DNA from: Batkoa obscura
Lineage: Eukaryota; Entomophthoromycota; Entomophthoromycetes; Entomophthorales; Batkoaceae
Direction of reading: 5' to 3'
DNA: 64,000 nt
Assembly (NCBI GenBank): GCA_030770535.1
Contig: JASVEC010000001.1
Span: 2,170,001-2,234,000 of the forward strand
The notes under the pieces are model-generated. The model saw only the letters and a list, made by a program, of their open reading frames with translations. It was not told the origin of the DNA and searched no databases. Position 1 is the stretch's first letter. Each line of letters opens with the position of its first letter. Below, piece after piece: positions 18,827 through 30,403 of this stretch. The translations under genes were made by a program, and so were the position numbers.

Positions 18827-20338
18827 TCACATACCAAAATGACAAGTGTTCCCAATATAAAGACAAACAGGAGGTTCAATGTTCTTTTCTTTTACCGTAA
18901 TTCCCAGTTTATCCAATGTGGTTCTAATAACTCTTTCATTAGGTAATGAATAAGCTTCAATAAAAGTACAAGGGGTTGTTGATGGATATTCTAAATTCAA
19001 TAATTGATTTTGAATTTCATTAGCTTTCCCTACTGCCATCAATAAAATCAATGTTCTCTTTTCATAATAATTTGGTAATGATGGCATAATACCTCCTTGA
19101 ATATTACCTGTACTTATAAAAACTTGATCAGATTGACCGCGATGAGTAATAGGTAATAAAGCAGCCGATGGGGCACCTAAAGCTGATGATATACCTGGTA
19201 TGACTTTTGGTTCATATCCATTATGACGATAATACTCAATCTCTTCCCCTGCTCTACCATATAAAAAGGGATCTCCTACTTTAAGTCGAATTACTTTTTT
19301 ACCCTCTTTTAAGCCTTTTAAACACCATTCATTTAATTCATCTTGTACTCCGTCCGATTTTCCTATTATCTTTGGAGACGCTACTTTGACATCTGCAGTT
19401 TTATTTAAGGATATTATTTCTTGACTTACTAATCTATCTGCAACAATTAGATCGGCTGATTGTATAGCTTTGTAGGCTGCCATAGTAAGTAAATCTGGAT
19501 CCCCTGGGCCTGCTCCAACCAACTGAATAGCACCCTTTGTTATTTTATCTTTTGTGGATAAATCATCCATTTCATTTATTATTTCATTTATTTTATCATC
19601 CTCAGCTACTTTTGCTTCATGTTTTTCATTTGATTGAAGCTGTTCAAATGACACTGTTTCATTTTTATCATAAAATTCTAATAATTTATTAGCTACTTCA
19701 TGATTAATAAAAGTGAGTTCTTGCAAAGACCAAGAATCAACAATTTTAATTAGCCAACTCATTCTTTTTGATGATGATGAAGCAGGCGGATCATGTTTTC
19801 TAATGGCAGCTCTTAAAATTGAAAATTGTTCAATAGCTTTACCTGCATTTTTTGGTATAGCATTAGCTATTTTTTGTCGAATAGCTCGAGCAATTCTAGG
19901 CCCTTTACCATTGGATGATACAGCTACCTGCAATGGTCCATCCCTATGAATGGACATAAACCAAAAATCGCATTGTTCAATGATATCAGCTACATTGACA
20001 GGGATACGTTTTTGTTTACATAATTGATAAATTTTATCCGCTTCGGGTACTTGATCTGCTAACACCATCACTACATCATCATCTAAATCACTTTCAACAA
20101 ATCGTCGATTTTCCCAATGGATTTGTTGAGTTTCAATTCGATATTTTAGTTCAGGGCAGAGCTCATGTTCTTCACTTATTAATGTTATTAAGGCATCTGC
20201 TTGTAAGGCATGCACCACTCGACTGGCTGCAACAAATCCACCACCTATAATTAATACTTTTTTTTGCTTGACTCGATAGGCTAAAATTATGGATACCCCA
20301 CCTTCTAAAGGAGCATACTCTTTACTTTCTTGTGGCAT
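18827..20338 (-). CDS. Bifunctional siroheme synthase: dehydrogenase/ferrochelatase + uroporphyrinogen-III methyltransferase
   Basis: Single exon, 503 residues. N-terminal part (about 1-215): an NAD-binding Rossmann motif, VLIIGGGFVAASR, followed by the CysG/Met8-type precorrin-2 dehydrogenase and ferrochelatase domain. C-terminal part (about 268-503): the SAM-dependent uroporphyrinogen-III C-methyltransferase, with VGAGPGDPDLLT, KVGDPFLYGRAGEE, VIPGISSALGAPSAA and PITHRG. Both halves look complete, so this one protein could carry out all steps from uroporphyrinogen III to siroheme, the cofactor of sulfite (and nitrite) reductase. In budding yeast the two activities are split between Met8 and Met1; a fused form is known in other fungi and in bacterial CysG. 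A linker rich in Glu/Lys (about 215-268) joins the halves. Confidence 0.92.
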   Translation of the reverse strand: MPQESKEYAPLEGGVSIILAYRVKQKKVLIIGGGFVAASRVVHALQADALITLISEEHELCPELKYRIETQQIHWENRRFVESDLDDDVVMVLADQVPEADKIYQLCKQKRIPVNVADIIEQCDFWFMSIHRDGPLQVAVSSNGKGPRIARAIRQKIANAIPKNAGKAIEQFSILRAAIRKHDPPASSSSKRMSWLIKIVDSWSLQELTFINHEVANKLLEFYDKNETVSFEQLQSNEKHEAKVAEDDKINEIINEMDDLSTKDKITKGAIQLVGAGPGDPDLLTMAAYKAIQSADLIVADRLVSQEIISLNKTADVKVASPKIIGKSDGVQDELNEWCLKGLKEGKKVIRLKVGDPFLYGRAGEEIEYYRHNGYEPKVIPGISSALGAPSAALLPITHRGQSDQVFISTGNIQGGIMPSLPNYYEKRTLILLMAVGKANEIQNQLLNLEYPSTTPCTFIEAYSLPNERVIRTTLDKLGITVKEKNIEPPVCLYIGNTCHFGM

Positions 20339-20739
20339 TTTCTTACCTTTGTTCTCGTAAAGTTAGATTTGATGAGACTATTTATACTTTTGGTTATTTA
20401 CCATTTCGAGTTGAAATGTCGTAATTAGGGAGATTATGATCAAATTTTAAGTTGGAATTGATAATTGAATAGAAATGTTGAATTCTATTAATAATTCAAA
20501 TTTATAGTAATAAATGTGTCTTTATTTTATAGAAAATACTTAAGAATGTTTAAAAATATTTTAATTGAGGGTAAATATATTCTATTTTATTAAATCCATG
20601 TAAGAAAAAGTACTATTTATTAACATAAAAAAAGAGAATCAGTAAAGAGTATTAATAGCCTTTAACTTATCAAAACAAAGTCTCTATAAAATAACCAAGT
20701 TGTAAAAAAAGTGGAAGGAAGAAGGTAAAGTAGATTGAA
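20339..20739. other. Intergenic gap between siroheme synthase start and LTV1 end
   Basis: About 400 bp, AT-rich. It must hold the siroheme synthase promoter. No RNA gene, repeat or further exon is recognised. Confidence 0.4.
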
Positions 20740-22470
20740 TTATTCCAATTTAATTTGTCTAGTTTTTGGGGCTAAAATTTTGATTTTATGATTACTTAAT
20801 TGTTCCTTCTGAAATATTTTTTTGTTATTTTTTTTCTCTTGTCTTCTTTCTTTTTTCTCTAATTTAATTTGCTGTTTTCTTAATTTCTTATCTTCTTTAC
20901 TTTCATTTCTATCTCTTGGTATTTCAGTATGGACTATTCAATTTATTATTATTATTATTATTAATTAATTAGTTAATTTTACCTTTTTGTTTATCATCTT
21001 CACTTTCTTCTTCACTTTCTTCTTCTTCTTCTTCTTCTTCTGTTATCTTTAATTTATTTTGAAATTGTTCTGATAATTTATCCATCTTCAATCTAGGGAA
21101 GCCACGAGAATTGAGACTAATTTGACCTTTAGTAACTTTAGGCTCTACGATCATAGCTGGACGATTATAGATATTAGAATAAGTTGATAATACTGATTGA
21201 CAATCCCAATTATTAATAATTTTTTCATCAACTTGTACATTTTTAACCAAATCATTTTCCACTTCTTCTTTAATTTCAGGTTGAATTAAACTTTGTCTTA
21301 AATGGTTGAATTTTTCAACTCCAGTTTCACCTTCCATTTTAATCGTCATTTTTTTACCAACAACTTCATAATTTTCTAAAAATTCATCCATTATGTCCAT
21401 AAAATCCTCTCGCATTTCAACTAATTTTGGCATTTCTTCTTCATCTTCTTCATCCTCATCTTCTTCATATTCTTCTTCAATACGTTCAAATTGATCATCT
21501 AAAAGAGTCAATTTTTCATTACGAAACATAACCGAAGAAGTCATAGAATATTTGGATGCTGAAGTACGACGATCAAGCCCACTTAGTTTTTTATTTTTAA
21601 TATTTCCTTCTTCTTCATCATCACTTTCATTTTTATTTTTATTTTTCATAAAATGTTTAAAATGTTCTTCCCATCCAGCTTCAGGATCTAATTCTTCTTC
21701 TTCTTCCTGTATGTATTCTCCTTCAGATCCATCTAGTTCATCAAAGAAATCCTCTTCTAAATTATCATCTACATAGGCATCGTCTTCTAATGCATCTAAA
21801 GCATCAAGTACATCAGGATCCATACCATAATGGTAATCTGAAGGTATACTGGGTTGATTCATAATACCAACATCTGTTTTATACTCAGAAGGTAATGCTT
21901 CTTCTGGTAATAAAAAGCTAACACTTTTTTTTGTCTTTTAATTTTTGATTGACATTTATTAGTTTCTCTTGTTTGTTCTTTATATAACTAAAAACTTACC
22001 TTTTCCTTTTCTTCTTTCTTGCCACTAATAAATACACCATCACTGGATTGTCCAATAGGCTTTAAATGCTGAGTATAATCATAATCATCATTGAAGAAGA
22101 TACCAAATTGAGCTGACTTAATACGGTTACTTTTAATATTTTATTAATAAAGCTATTTGACTAACTAAAAAATAAAACTCACTTTTCATTATCAGCTTTA
22201 ATAAGCTCTTCAAATTCAGTGTCACCGGGTTTTAAACTTTTATTTAATCCACTTTTGTTCTTTTTACTATGCTTTATTAAGATTTAGTTACAATGATATA
22301 ATGGTTGTATATTCTAAAAATAAGCTTACTTTTAAGTTAGCGGATTGTAAAGTAGGCAATAAAACATAATCGGAAGCTTCGCCATCAGCAACTAAAGGAT
22401 CGTGTTGAGATCGATGTACCACATTGAAATGAGTGGCTTCTTTTTTATTGATAAAGGTCTTTTTTACCAT
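20740..22470 (-). CDS. LTV1: 40S ribosome biogenesis factor LTV1
   Basis: Five exons on the minus strand. The start is taken as the Met of MVKKTFINKKEATHFNVVHR, because LTV1 proteins begin at this point; an in-frame ATG six codons upstream (22488) is possible. The opening block continues SQHDPLVADGEASDYVLLP. The large middle exon (about 20980-21862) has acidic stretches and the conserved DYHYGMDPDVLDALDALED and SRGFPRLKMDKLSEQ. The last exon is Lys/Arg-rich (DKKLRKQQIKLEKKERRQ) and ends at 20740. LTV1 joins pre-40S particles, helps place uS3/eS10 and is released by casein kinase before export and maturation. It is divergent from BET1 with about 260 bp between starts. Confidence 0.92.
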
Positions 22471-22730
22471 CTTATGATTTTTTCTCAAGTTAAGTTTGAT
22501 ATTTTAAAAAAATAATAAATCAAATTTCGAATTAAAAATAAAAAACTAATTTTGGGGTTGAACTTCTACTTTTAGATCCGATGAATTGATTGGTTTGATA
22601 TAATGAAGTCCAATTAAAAATGGTCACTTTTAATAGATAAATATTATTGGTTGGAGGTTATAGTTAGTCATGAGTTAACTAAAAATTAAATTCAAAATTC
22701 AAAAAAAAATAAAATCAATTTTATTTATTA
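22471..22730. promoter_or_regulatory. Shared promoter region LTV1 / BET1
   Basis: About 260 bp between two divergent starts, so both promoters must lie within it. AT-rich; no specific factor site is claimed. Confidence 0.5.
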
Positions 22731-23328
22731 ATGGCTGATTATACAAATAAAAAGTAAAATATATACGTAATTTAATTTATAACATAAAGGCTTATTGTTT
22801 GTTGACAAAGGGATAGTGCAAAACAGTCTAATTTCGGTGTCAAATCAAGTTCTACATCGAATCAACTTTATAACAATAGAAATACAAAACCAAGATACCC
22901 AACAAATCAAAATGAATATACCGAGCAAGGAAGTGGTGTATATAATAGGGATGAAGGATATAATAGATTGACACAAAAAGTGTCATTATTAAAACAGGTA
23001 ATTTTAACTTTATACTAGATTATTCTAGCTTTGAGACTTATATTTTTTAATTAAAGATCTCATTGGATATGGGAGAAGAAATTATTGAAGGAAATAAAGA
23101 TTTAGGTGGGATGGTAAGCCAATTTATATGAATATTCTAAAACTAGTATTAATCATAAAAAAATCATATTATTAGCATGAAGACTTAAGTGAAACTGGCG
23201 AAAAATTAAAGCGAACGATGGAAAAGTTCAGTAAAATGGCTAAAGAACAATTTAAAGGTGGAGGTATTTACCTTTGGATTGTGTTGTTTATTTTATTCAT
23301 TTTATTTTTAATGATTATTTTTCGTTAA
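22731..23328 (+). CDS. BET1: ER-Golgi Qc-SNARE, BET1 family
   Basis: Four exons. The tiny first exon (MADYTNK) is joined to a Ser/Asn-rich linker, then GYNRLTQKVSLLKQ | ISLDMGEEIIEGNKDL | HEDLSETGEKLKRTMEKF, the heptad-repeat SNARE motif. A single C-terminal membrane anchor follows (IYLWIVLFILFILFLMIIF). The tail-anchored layout, the short length of about 125 residues and the order of motif blocks match Bet1; the related Sft1 is the main alternative. The protein acts as a Qc-SNARE in ER-to-Golgi vesicle fusion. All introns are about 50-90 bp and keep phase. Shares its upstream region with LTV1. Confidence 0.8.
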
Positions 23329-24649
23329 AGTTAAAATTTTTATTAAATATTAATATTGTTCGAATTGACTTTTTTTTAAATACTGTTTGTAAAAGAGTTT
23401 CTTAACGGTTATGCTTTTAACAATAATTAAAATAAGTGGTAAGAAATTGTTTTATTGGGATAGAAACTAAACTTACCGTAAGTTTTCGTTTTTATTTTAA
23501 TCATATCACTCAACATGATTCAACTTAACATATAACCTGTAAAGGCTAATAGAACATTGATAAGCAATAATAACTACCTTGTATTTTTAACTGTTAATTA
23601 ATAATATACGTAGGGTTTTTTTATCTCATTTAAAAGGCTTGATAGTTTATAAACTTACTTGAAGTTTGTTTATTCAAAGCCGAAAGATACTTCGTGTTAT
23701 CTAACTAATAGTGAGTTTTGATTAACAATACTTATATATTGTTTATGAAGATGAGATTCTATTTTATTATAATAGACTTATAATAAAACTCGCTGTTTAT
23801 TAGTATTTTGATAAGCTTAAAGTTTAACTCAATAACAATTCAATGCTACGTCATATGGTTAAGTTATTCTTATCAACATTTACTCTTAAGGTTGGTCAAA
23901 ACCTATGGATATTCTACATGAAGAAGCCCAGTTTCCTTTAACTAGGATCAAATTAGCAGCAATTTAACACCTTCTTGATTTATAAAGCTTTGTATTCAAT
24001 CCATCCTCTGAGCTTCTAAATCAGATGGAAAATAAGACATCTTTTAGCTTAACTTACCCTAGTAAAATTGATAAATATAGACAAATTTAAAAGTGGATTG
24101 GTCAATAAGCATCTAAACAAATCAGCTCTTCTCTTAATTTATAGACCTTTCAAATTGGAATTATTTGAACTTTGTTTTGTAAAGACCCAATGATGATCTC
24201 ACTAGTATCTGTTTTTTGTTGATGAATCTCTTTGGTCTTCCAAGGAATAATCTGTGATTGCTAAAACAATATAAATTACTTCCGTTTACCTATATTATTT
24301 TTGTTTTATATGCTAATAACTTGCGCTTTAACTTATTAGTATAATTTTAATATAAGAAATACTTTTGATTTAAATTATCTTAAATCAATAAAAATTAAAA
24401 ACCAAAATAATAAACACAAATCTACTGTAAATTTTTATTATATTTAAAAAATTTCAATAAAAAAAGGTGGTATAAAGAAAAATATAAAAGTCAACAATTA
24501 GAAATGCAAGAGGGGTGAGGGAAATGAATATTACAAGCATGGCTATAAATTCAATAATAGTTTTTTAGAAAAATTTAAAAAGTATTATCAAACCCTCCTT
24601 TTGAATTGAAAGGAGCCACTGGTCCCTAGAACTCAATAAATTGATTCAC
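23329..24649. other. 1.3-kb gene-poor stretch
   Basis: Between the BET1 stop and the stop of the A20/AN1 gene. Short open pieces exist (for instance PMDILHEEAQFPLTRIKL near 23910-23970 on the plus strand), but none joins to other exons or to a known family. They could be gene relics. No RNA gene or MITE was recognised. Confidence 0.35.
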
Positions 24650-25459
24650 TTATTCAATTCGATTAAAATGACGGCCACCTCTTGGTTTATTATAAAGTTT
24701 GGGGTTCCTTTCTTTAATAATTTCCCTTTCCGTCTTTTTGAAATCAACGCTACAATCATGATTTTCTGGCAACCGATGGTTATCACAGAATATATAATCT
24801 AAACAAATATGATAAAAACACATCCTTCCTATTGATTTAGAAATCACTTACTACATTTGCATTTATTCGTCACTTGTTTAAGTGGACTTAATTTAGAACG
24901 ACATAAATAACATTTATTTTTGACAATTTGTTGTGGTTTTGATAATTGCTTTCCCCCACTAAATTCTTTTTCATTTTTATCTTCGACTAATTCAGACTTT
25001 TTATTTTCGTTTTCAGTTTCTAAGTTTCTTTTCGTACCCTGCCCCCATTCTGGTGTCCCCTTCATCAATTCTTTGTATGTAATATCCAACTTCTCTTTAT
25101 TAAAAAGTTCATCTACCAATTGTTACTTTAAATTTTACTTTATTACAATAGCTCAAATTACCCATTTCATGTGTACTACTCACTGGTCGATTATTAGCAG
25201 GTAATTGGTTAAGTTTAGTTGCTTCAGGATTATTCTTTTTGTCTTCTATTCCATTTTTTTTCTTTTCTGACACTTCTTTTCGACTCTTTTTATAACATCT
25301 GGAGCACATATTATTAAACAATGGATTACTATGAATTTGTATTTAGTATCTCTTTTATTCGAAAGCAATTTTAAAATTAACGCTTTTTTATGTAATTTAC
25401 CTATAAAACCCACAGTTATTAATACAGAACTTGGTTATTTTATCTTTGTTATTTTCCAT
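24650..25459 (-). CDS. A20/AN1 zinc-finger protein (stress-associated, ZFAND5/6-like)
   Basis: Four exons from an ATG at 25457-25459. The first two exons form an A20 finger: FCINNCGFY joined to SNPLFNNMCSRCYKKS, which gives C-x3-C-x11-C-x2-C. A Lys/Glu/Asn-rich linker of about 110 residues follows. The last two exons form an AN1 finger: NKCYLCRSKLSPLK, CKC, then NYIFCDNHRLPENHDC, where splicing restores the C-x4-C spacing. The C-terminal FKKTEREIIKERNPKLYN is usual after AN1. Proteins with this pair bind ubiquitin through A20 and are linked to proteasome and stress responses in plants and animals. Total about 220 residues. Confidence 0.85.
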
Positions 25460-26596
25460 AGTTGAAGAGTATGCTTTAAATTTGATATTATTTTTATATC
25501 AAGTTTTCACGCTTAAAAGTAAAAGATTAGAAAAATAAATACAATATTTAAAAAATAAAAGGAAATAATGGGGGTAATTTAGTTGAATTTTTAATTCCCA
25601 AATTTAACAAGTGTGGCTTTTAACTATCCAATCAATGAATTAAAATTTGGCTTATTTTTGAATTGTTTATTCAAATAAACTCAATAGTGTTGAACAAATT
25701 CAATTTTTATTTGTTATTTCCAAAAAATTGTGTTTTCATCATTCTAGTCTTTTAAGCATGTTTTTATTGCTAAGCCAAAGTATAAAATGATTTAAAAATT
25801 TAACATAGTATGGATACTTAAATTGAGCTTTATTCTTCTGTTTGAATTTTGATTTATTAAAATCACTCGTTTATATGCATCTTAGTTTAAATTCAAATAT
25901 TTAAATATTTAAATTAATATAATGATCACATGAAAAGATAAAGAAAATTATTAATGTAAACAAAAAAAGTTATAAAGCTCAATCTTAAAAGGTAGTATCA
26001 GATTAGAGAAATAAACAAATACTAGCTGTAACTTTTAACAACAGTAATGAAATCATCACTTATAACAGTAATATTCGTAGTTACAACTTTTTAGTATCTT
26101 AAGTTTCCACTAATTGTTATTTACAAACTGTATTCATCTATTCTTTAATCGATTTGAAATTTTATCTTTAGATAAAATATCAGTATAAGTCAGATTACAT
26201 AATAATATTAAAATAGTATAAGCTAAGAGATAAAAATAATGTTTCCTATTGTTATTTTATTTTATACTTAACAAGTAACAAATCAACTGAATAAGCTTTA
26301 TCAGAAATTAAGTATTGATGTTTATAAAAACATAGCTAATTAAAACATGTCATTATATTAAAAACAATTTCACGAGTAAATGATATAAATTAATAATATC
26401 AATCTATTTTTTAAGCTAAATGAAAATAGGATCAAAAAGTTCAATTAAAAAAGTAAATTTACAACAAGAGTATACGAATTCTATTTAATTTTTAAAATAA
26501 ATTTAATTGGTTCTATCGGTTTCTTAAATTTAAATTTATCAAATTTTGGAATTTTTTCATTTTTTCAACTTAATTTTCTCAAAATATTATAAAATC
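25460..26596. other. Divergent intergenic region, A20/AN1 / SAF4
   Basis: 1.1 kb of AT-rich sequence without recognised exon, repeat or RNA gene. Contains the promoters of both divergent genes. Confidence 0.4.
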
Positions 26597-27968
26597 ATGG
26601 CTGAGCGAAAAGCAACAAATAAATACTATCCACCTGAATGGGATCCCTCAAAGGTAGAGTTCACCACTTATATAATTAATTCAACCAATCTAAGCTGATC
26701 AATCATGGCACTTAGGGCTCCATCAATACATTTGTTGGTCAACATCCATTACGTGAAAGAGCACGTAAGCTGGATCAAGGAATATTGATTATAAGGTATT
26801 TATAGTTTTTTATAAACTATTAACTAGCTAATAAAAGAAAGATTTGAGCTACCATATAGTGTATGGTGTTTAGGATGTAATGGGCATGTTGGTATGGGGG
26901 TACGATTTAATGCTGAAAAGAAAAGGGTAGGGAATTATTATTCAACACCAATCTTTTCGTTTAGGATGAAATGCCATTTATGTTCTCATTGGTGGGAGAT
27001 CAAAACGGATCCTAAGGTGAGTTTTCTATACTTAAATATATATAAATTGTATTAAGTCGATAGAATGCGGCTTATGTTGTTGTTTCTGGAGCAAAACAAA
27101 AGATTGAAACTTGGGATCCGGAAGAAAATGGAACCTTAAAGTTACTTGGTTTGTTATATTTGAGATTATAATTTTAAGGTTTTTACTCCCATTATTACTT
27201 AGATGATAAGGAAAGAGAAACTATTAATAACAATGCATTAAGTAAATTGGAACATAAAATTTCGGATAAAAAAAGAGGAGATGAAGCAATTACTATTCTA
27301 AACCAACTCACTGTAAAAATCATATATAATAATAGTTTAAATTTTTAACGTGAGCTTAGGAAGAAAGTGATAGGAAATGGGGAGATGTTTACTCCAATTC
27401 AAAGTTAATGCGTAAAAAATTAAGGGTAATTATTAAAACGTTAATGAATTTTATTTAATAATATTTCTAGGAAGAAAAAAAGGTATTAAAAGCTAAAGCA
27501 GAGAAAGAAAATAAATTTATAAAGAGTAATTCCCTTTATATAAAACTTTTACCAGAGTCTGAATCAGATGAATTACGTGCTAAAACTATTACGTTTGCAA
27601 GTAAAATTTCTTATTACAATATTCTAGTATAACTGCTTAATATTATTAAAGGCAATAAAGATCCAAGCAGTGAGCTTAAAAAACAGCTCGTCAAACCACT
27701 ATTTCAAAATAAGAAATCAAGTGAGAAATTCAATGATAAAACAATCATTGAGGATTTAAAAATAAAGGCTTCTGTTAATACTTTATTAAAGGAGGATCCA
27801 TTTATTTCTAAAAAAGAAACACATCAAAAAAATGATATGAAATTAGGTATCATGCCGAAAGTAGTAAGCAAAAAAGATTCCGATGTTACAAAATCAACTA
27901 ATACGATGTCAACTAAAAAGCCAAATTTACTAGTTGATTATAATTACTCAGATTCAGAAAATGATTAA
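26597..27968 (+). CDS. SAF4: Spliceosome-associated CWC16-family protein (SAF4/CCDC130)
   Basis: About eight exons with introns of 45-75 bp. The N-terminus MAERKATNKYYPPEWDPSK, then FVGQHPLRERARKL and DQGILIIRFELPYS, is diagnostic. The zinc-binding part follows: WCLGCNGHVGMGVRFNAEKK, VGNYYSTPIFSFRMKCHLC and HWWEIKTDPK. Then come AAYVVVSGAKQKIETWDPEE and a Lys/Glu-rich coiled C-terminal half. The MAERK...PPEWDP start matches the CCDC130/Saf4 branch rather than Yju2/CCDC94. Such proteins join the Prp19-related, catalytically activated spliceosome in the nucleus. The tail from about residue 190 is low-complexity and poorly conserved. Confidence 0.88.
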
Positions 27969-28673
27969 ATGTGACTAACTTTGATCCATTACGTAGTAAA
28001 ATCAAGTCGACTTAGGTTAGTTTATTTATAAATATATTCTGAAGCATATTCATCTTTATATGTCTGATAGAATAATATATTATAAACTACATGTAAAAAT
28101 AAAGATGATGAATTATAATTTGATAAACATAACTTAAAGTCAAACTTTAAATATTATGATATATACTTTAAAATATATTCATAACTAGTAACTAAGTTTT
28201 GTAAGGCCTACGCTCCCCTGTCTTAGTGCATGTACAAACTCCTCTAAAATAGATACAAAATTCACTAGTTTAAGCTAATATGAAAAAGTCTTTATTTAGT
28301 AGTAATTGAATGAAATCTTGAATACATAATTTATAATATTAAGTGGTTTTGATAAAGAAGGTTTATGCTGCATTAATTTGATAAAAATATATACAACTAA
28401 ATTAAACTTACTATAAATACTTATAAAATCAATCACATTAGATAAATCAATTAAATTTTATTTGTTAAACCATCATTTAAGTCCAAAGCAAAAAAGTTTC
28501 TAAAGTTAGTTTTCAGTAAGCTAAAACCCAAACTACAAAAAATAGAATTTTATAATCTCGCTATAAGCATCAGATAGAAATAGAACAATCAATAGCCTTC
28601 ATCCCATAGTCATAATATAAATATAGATATAATGTCCATTTAAAAATAATTAATTAATAAAAATAATAAAAGA
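27969..28673. other. Intergenic region SAF4 / mitochondrial carrier
   Basis: About 700 bp, AT-rich, holding the carrier's promoter. No exon or repeat recognised. Confidence 0.4.
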
Positions 28674-29771
28674 ATGTCCGAATTATCCACAAATATAGCA
28701 ATTTCAATTCCATCCCCAATAGATTTAACTTTAGATAAAACTACTTCCAAGTCCACCCCAACCACTTTACAAAGTATTATATCCGGTGGTGTAGGTGGTG
28801 CTTTTATGGCTATTGTAGGTCATCCTTTAGATTTAATAAAAGTAAGACAACAAGCCATTTCCAACGCCGCTATTCAAAAAGAGTCTGTTACCAGTATACT
28901 AACTCAAATCCTTAAAAGAGAAGGACCAAGAGGTTTATATCGAGGATTATTAGCGCCATTACTTTCATCAACTCCTGTGTTTGCTGTTGAATACGCTAGC
29001 TTTGAAACATGTCAAACGTTATTGAAATGGGGCTACGGGATGGTAAGTACTTGAATATAATAAAAGGCTTATTTTTCGTTAACTTTTAACTAAATAGCCA
29101 AAACAAGAATCATTGAGTATATACCAAGTAGCATTAGCTGGTGCTATTGCTGCTTTTCCTGCTACTTTGATTGTATCCCCTGTGGAACGTATAAAATGTA
29201 TGTTGCAAGTCGCTGGAGAAGGTAGCAAGCCATTGGGCTTGGTTCAAGCAATTAAAGAAGTTGGAGGTATCAAAGGCTTATATAGAGGCACCTTAGCTAC
29301 CTTGTTAAGAGACTCGACAGGCGGTGTGCTTTATTTTGCTACATACATAGGAGCCAAACGACTCCTTAGCAAAGAGACCAAAGAAGGAGAAAGTCAATTG
29401 AATCCAGCAGCTATTATGTTGGCTGGTGGATTGGCTGGTATGGCTAATTGGATGGTTTGTATAGTAAGTCTTTTTTTGGAAAACATAAATGTATTGGATA
29501 TTAATATTTTTTGTCAGCCTGCAGATGTTATCAAATCTCGCCAACAAACTGAGTTGATTTCTAAAAGCTTTTTAGTAACTTTTAGAGAGCTCATACGCCA
29601 GGAAGGTATTCAAGGTCTCTTTAAAGGCTTGACACCAGCTCTCTTAAGAGCTTTTCCAGCCAATGCAGCGTGCTTTTTGGGTATATAGTTTATTAAATTT
29701 TTGTAATATTTATTAATATTATTTTAGGTGTTGAAGCTTCACTTTATTTGCTACTTGGAAAAAATTATTAG
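28674..29771 (+). CDS. CRC1: Mitochondrial carrier, carnitine/acylcarnitine-type
   Basis: Four exons (about 28674-29042, 29099-29463, 29518-29680 and 29728-29771) giving about 310 residues. The three tandem carrier repeats each have the signature: GHPLDLIKVRQQ, SPVERIKCMLQV and PADVIKSRQQTE, with the paired GLYRG/GLFKG motifs. RIKC-x2-Q in repeat 2 and KSR-x-QT in repeat 3 are typical of the carnitine/acylcarnitine branch; another amino-acid-type carrier of this clade cannot be excluded. A Ser/Thr-rich N-terminal lead of about 35 residues comes before the first repeat. It would exchange acylcarnitine for carnitine across the inner membrane for beta-oxidation. The last intron splits the Gly of FLG. 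Confidence 0.8.
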
Positions 29772-30403
29772 ATACAAATTAAGTGAAACTCCTAGTTTGT
29801 TTTTTGTTTTTTACGTCTTCTCTTAGCTTAGCTTATATAATAAAAATTCAATTAAATATATATTCCTTATTAAGTTTAGTACTAATATGACCATTTGGTA
29901 AGATAATATACAGCTAAAATCATTTAGTATTAGATTTCTTAAAAAATCATCCTTGTTAGATAAAATGACAAAATAAAATTGGGTTTTTAAATTTCATTTA
30001 AATATTTTTTGAAACAATAATCGTTATTTTATTATGTTTTGATTATGGAAAATTGTTTTTTATATATTCTTATCATTTAAATATATTAAACTGATATTAA
30101 TAAATATAATTATTTTTATTATAATGAACTATTAAAATTTAAAAAAGAAACTATTTGAATATTTTTTAATAAAATATTACAGAAAAAAATACCTAAAACA
30201 ACCCATTTAAACTAACTTTATTTTTTTATCTGATATCTTCTAAAATATTTACTAAACTATCCTTTAGGTCATATTATATTAACTAAAATTAAAATTGAAT
30301 AGAAAAAACCAAGCCAAGATAAAACAGAGATTACAATTAAAATAAAATATTAACTATTTAATAAGAACAATAAACTTGTGATCAAAACTTATTTGAATTT
30401 ACT
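29772..30403. other. Convergent 3' region, carrier / YOS9
   Basis: About 630 bp between two convergent stops, extremely AT-rich. Nothing recognised. Confidence 0.4.

Noticed and set aside
24170-24300. Minus-strand open piece reading ITDYSLEDQRDSSTKNR
   Set aside because: Could be an exon, but no compatible neighbour exons, start or family match were found.
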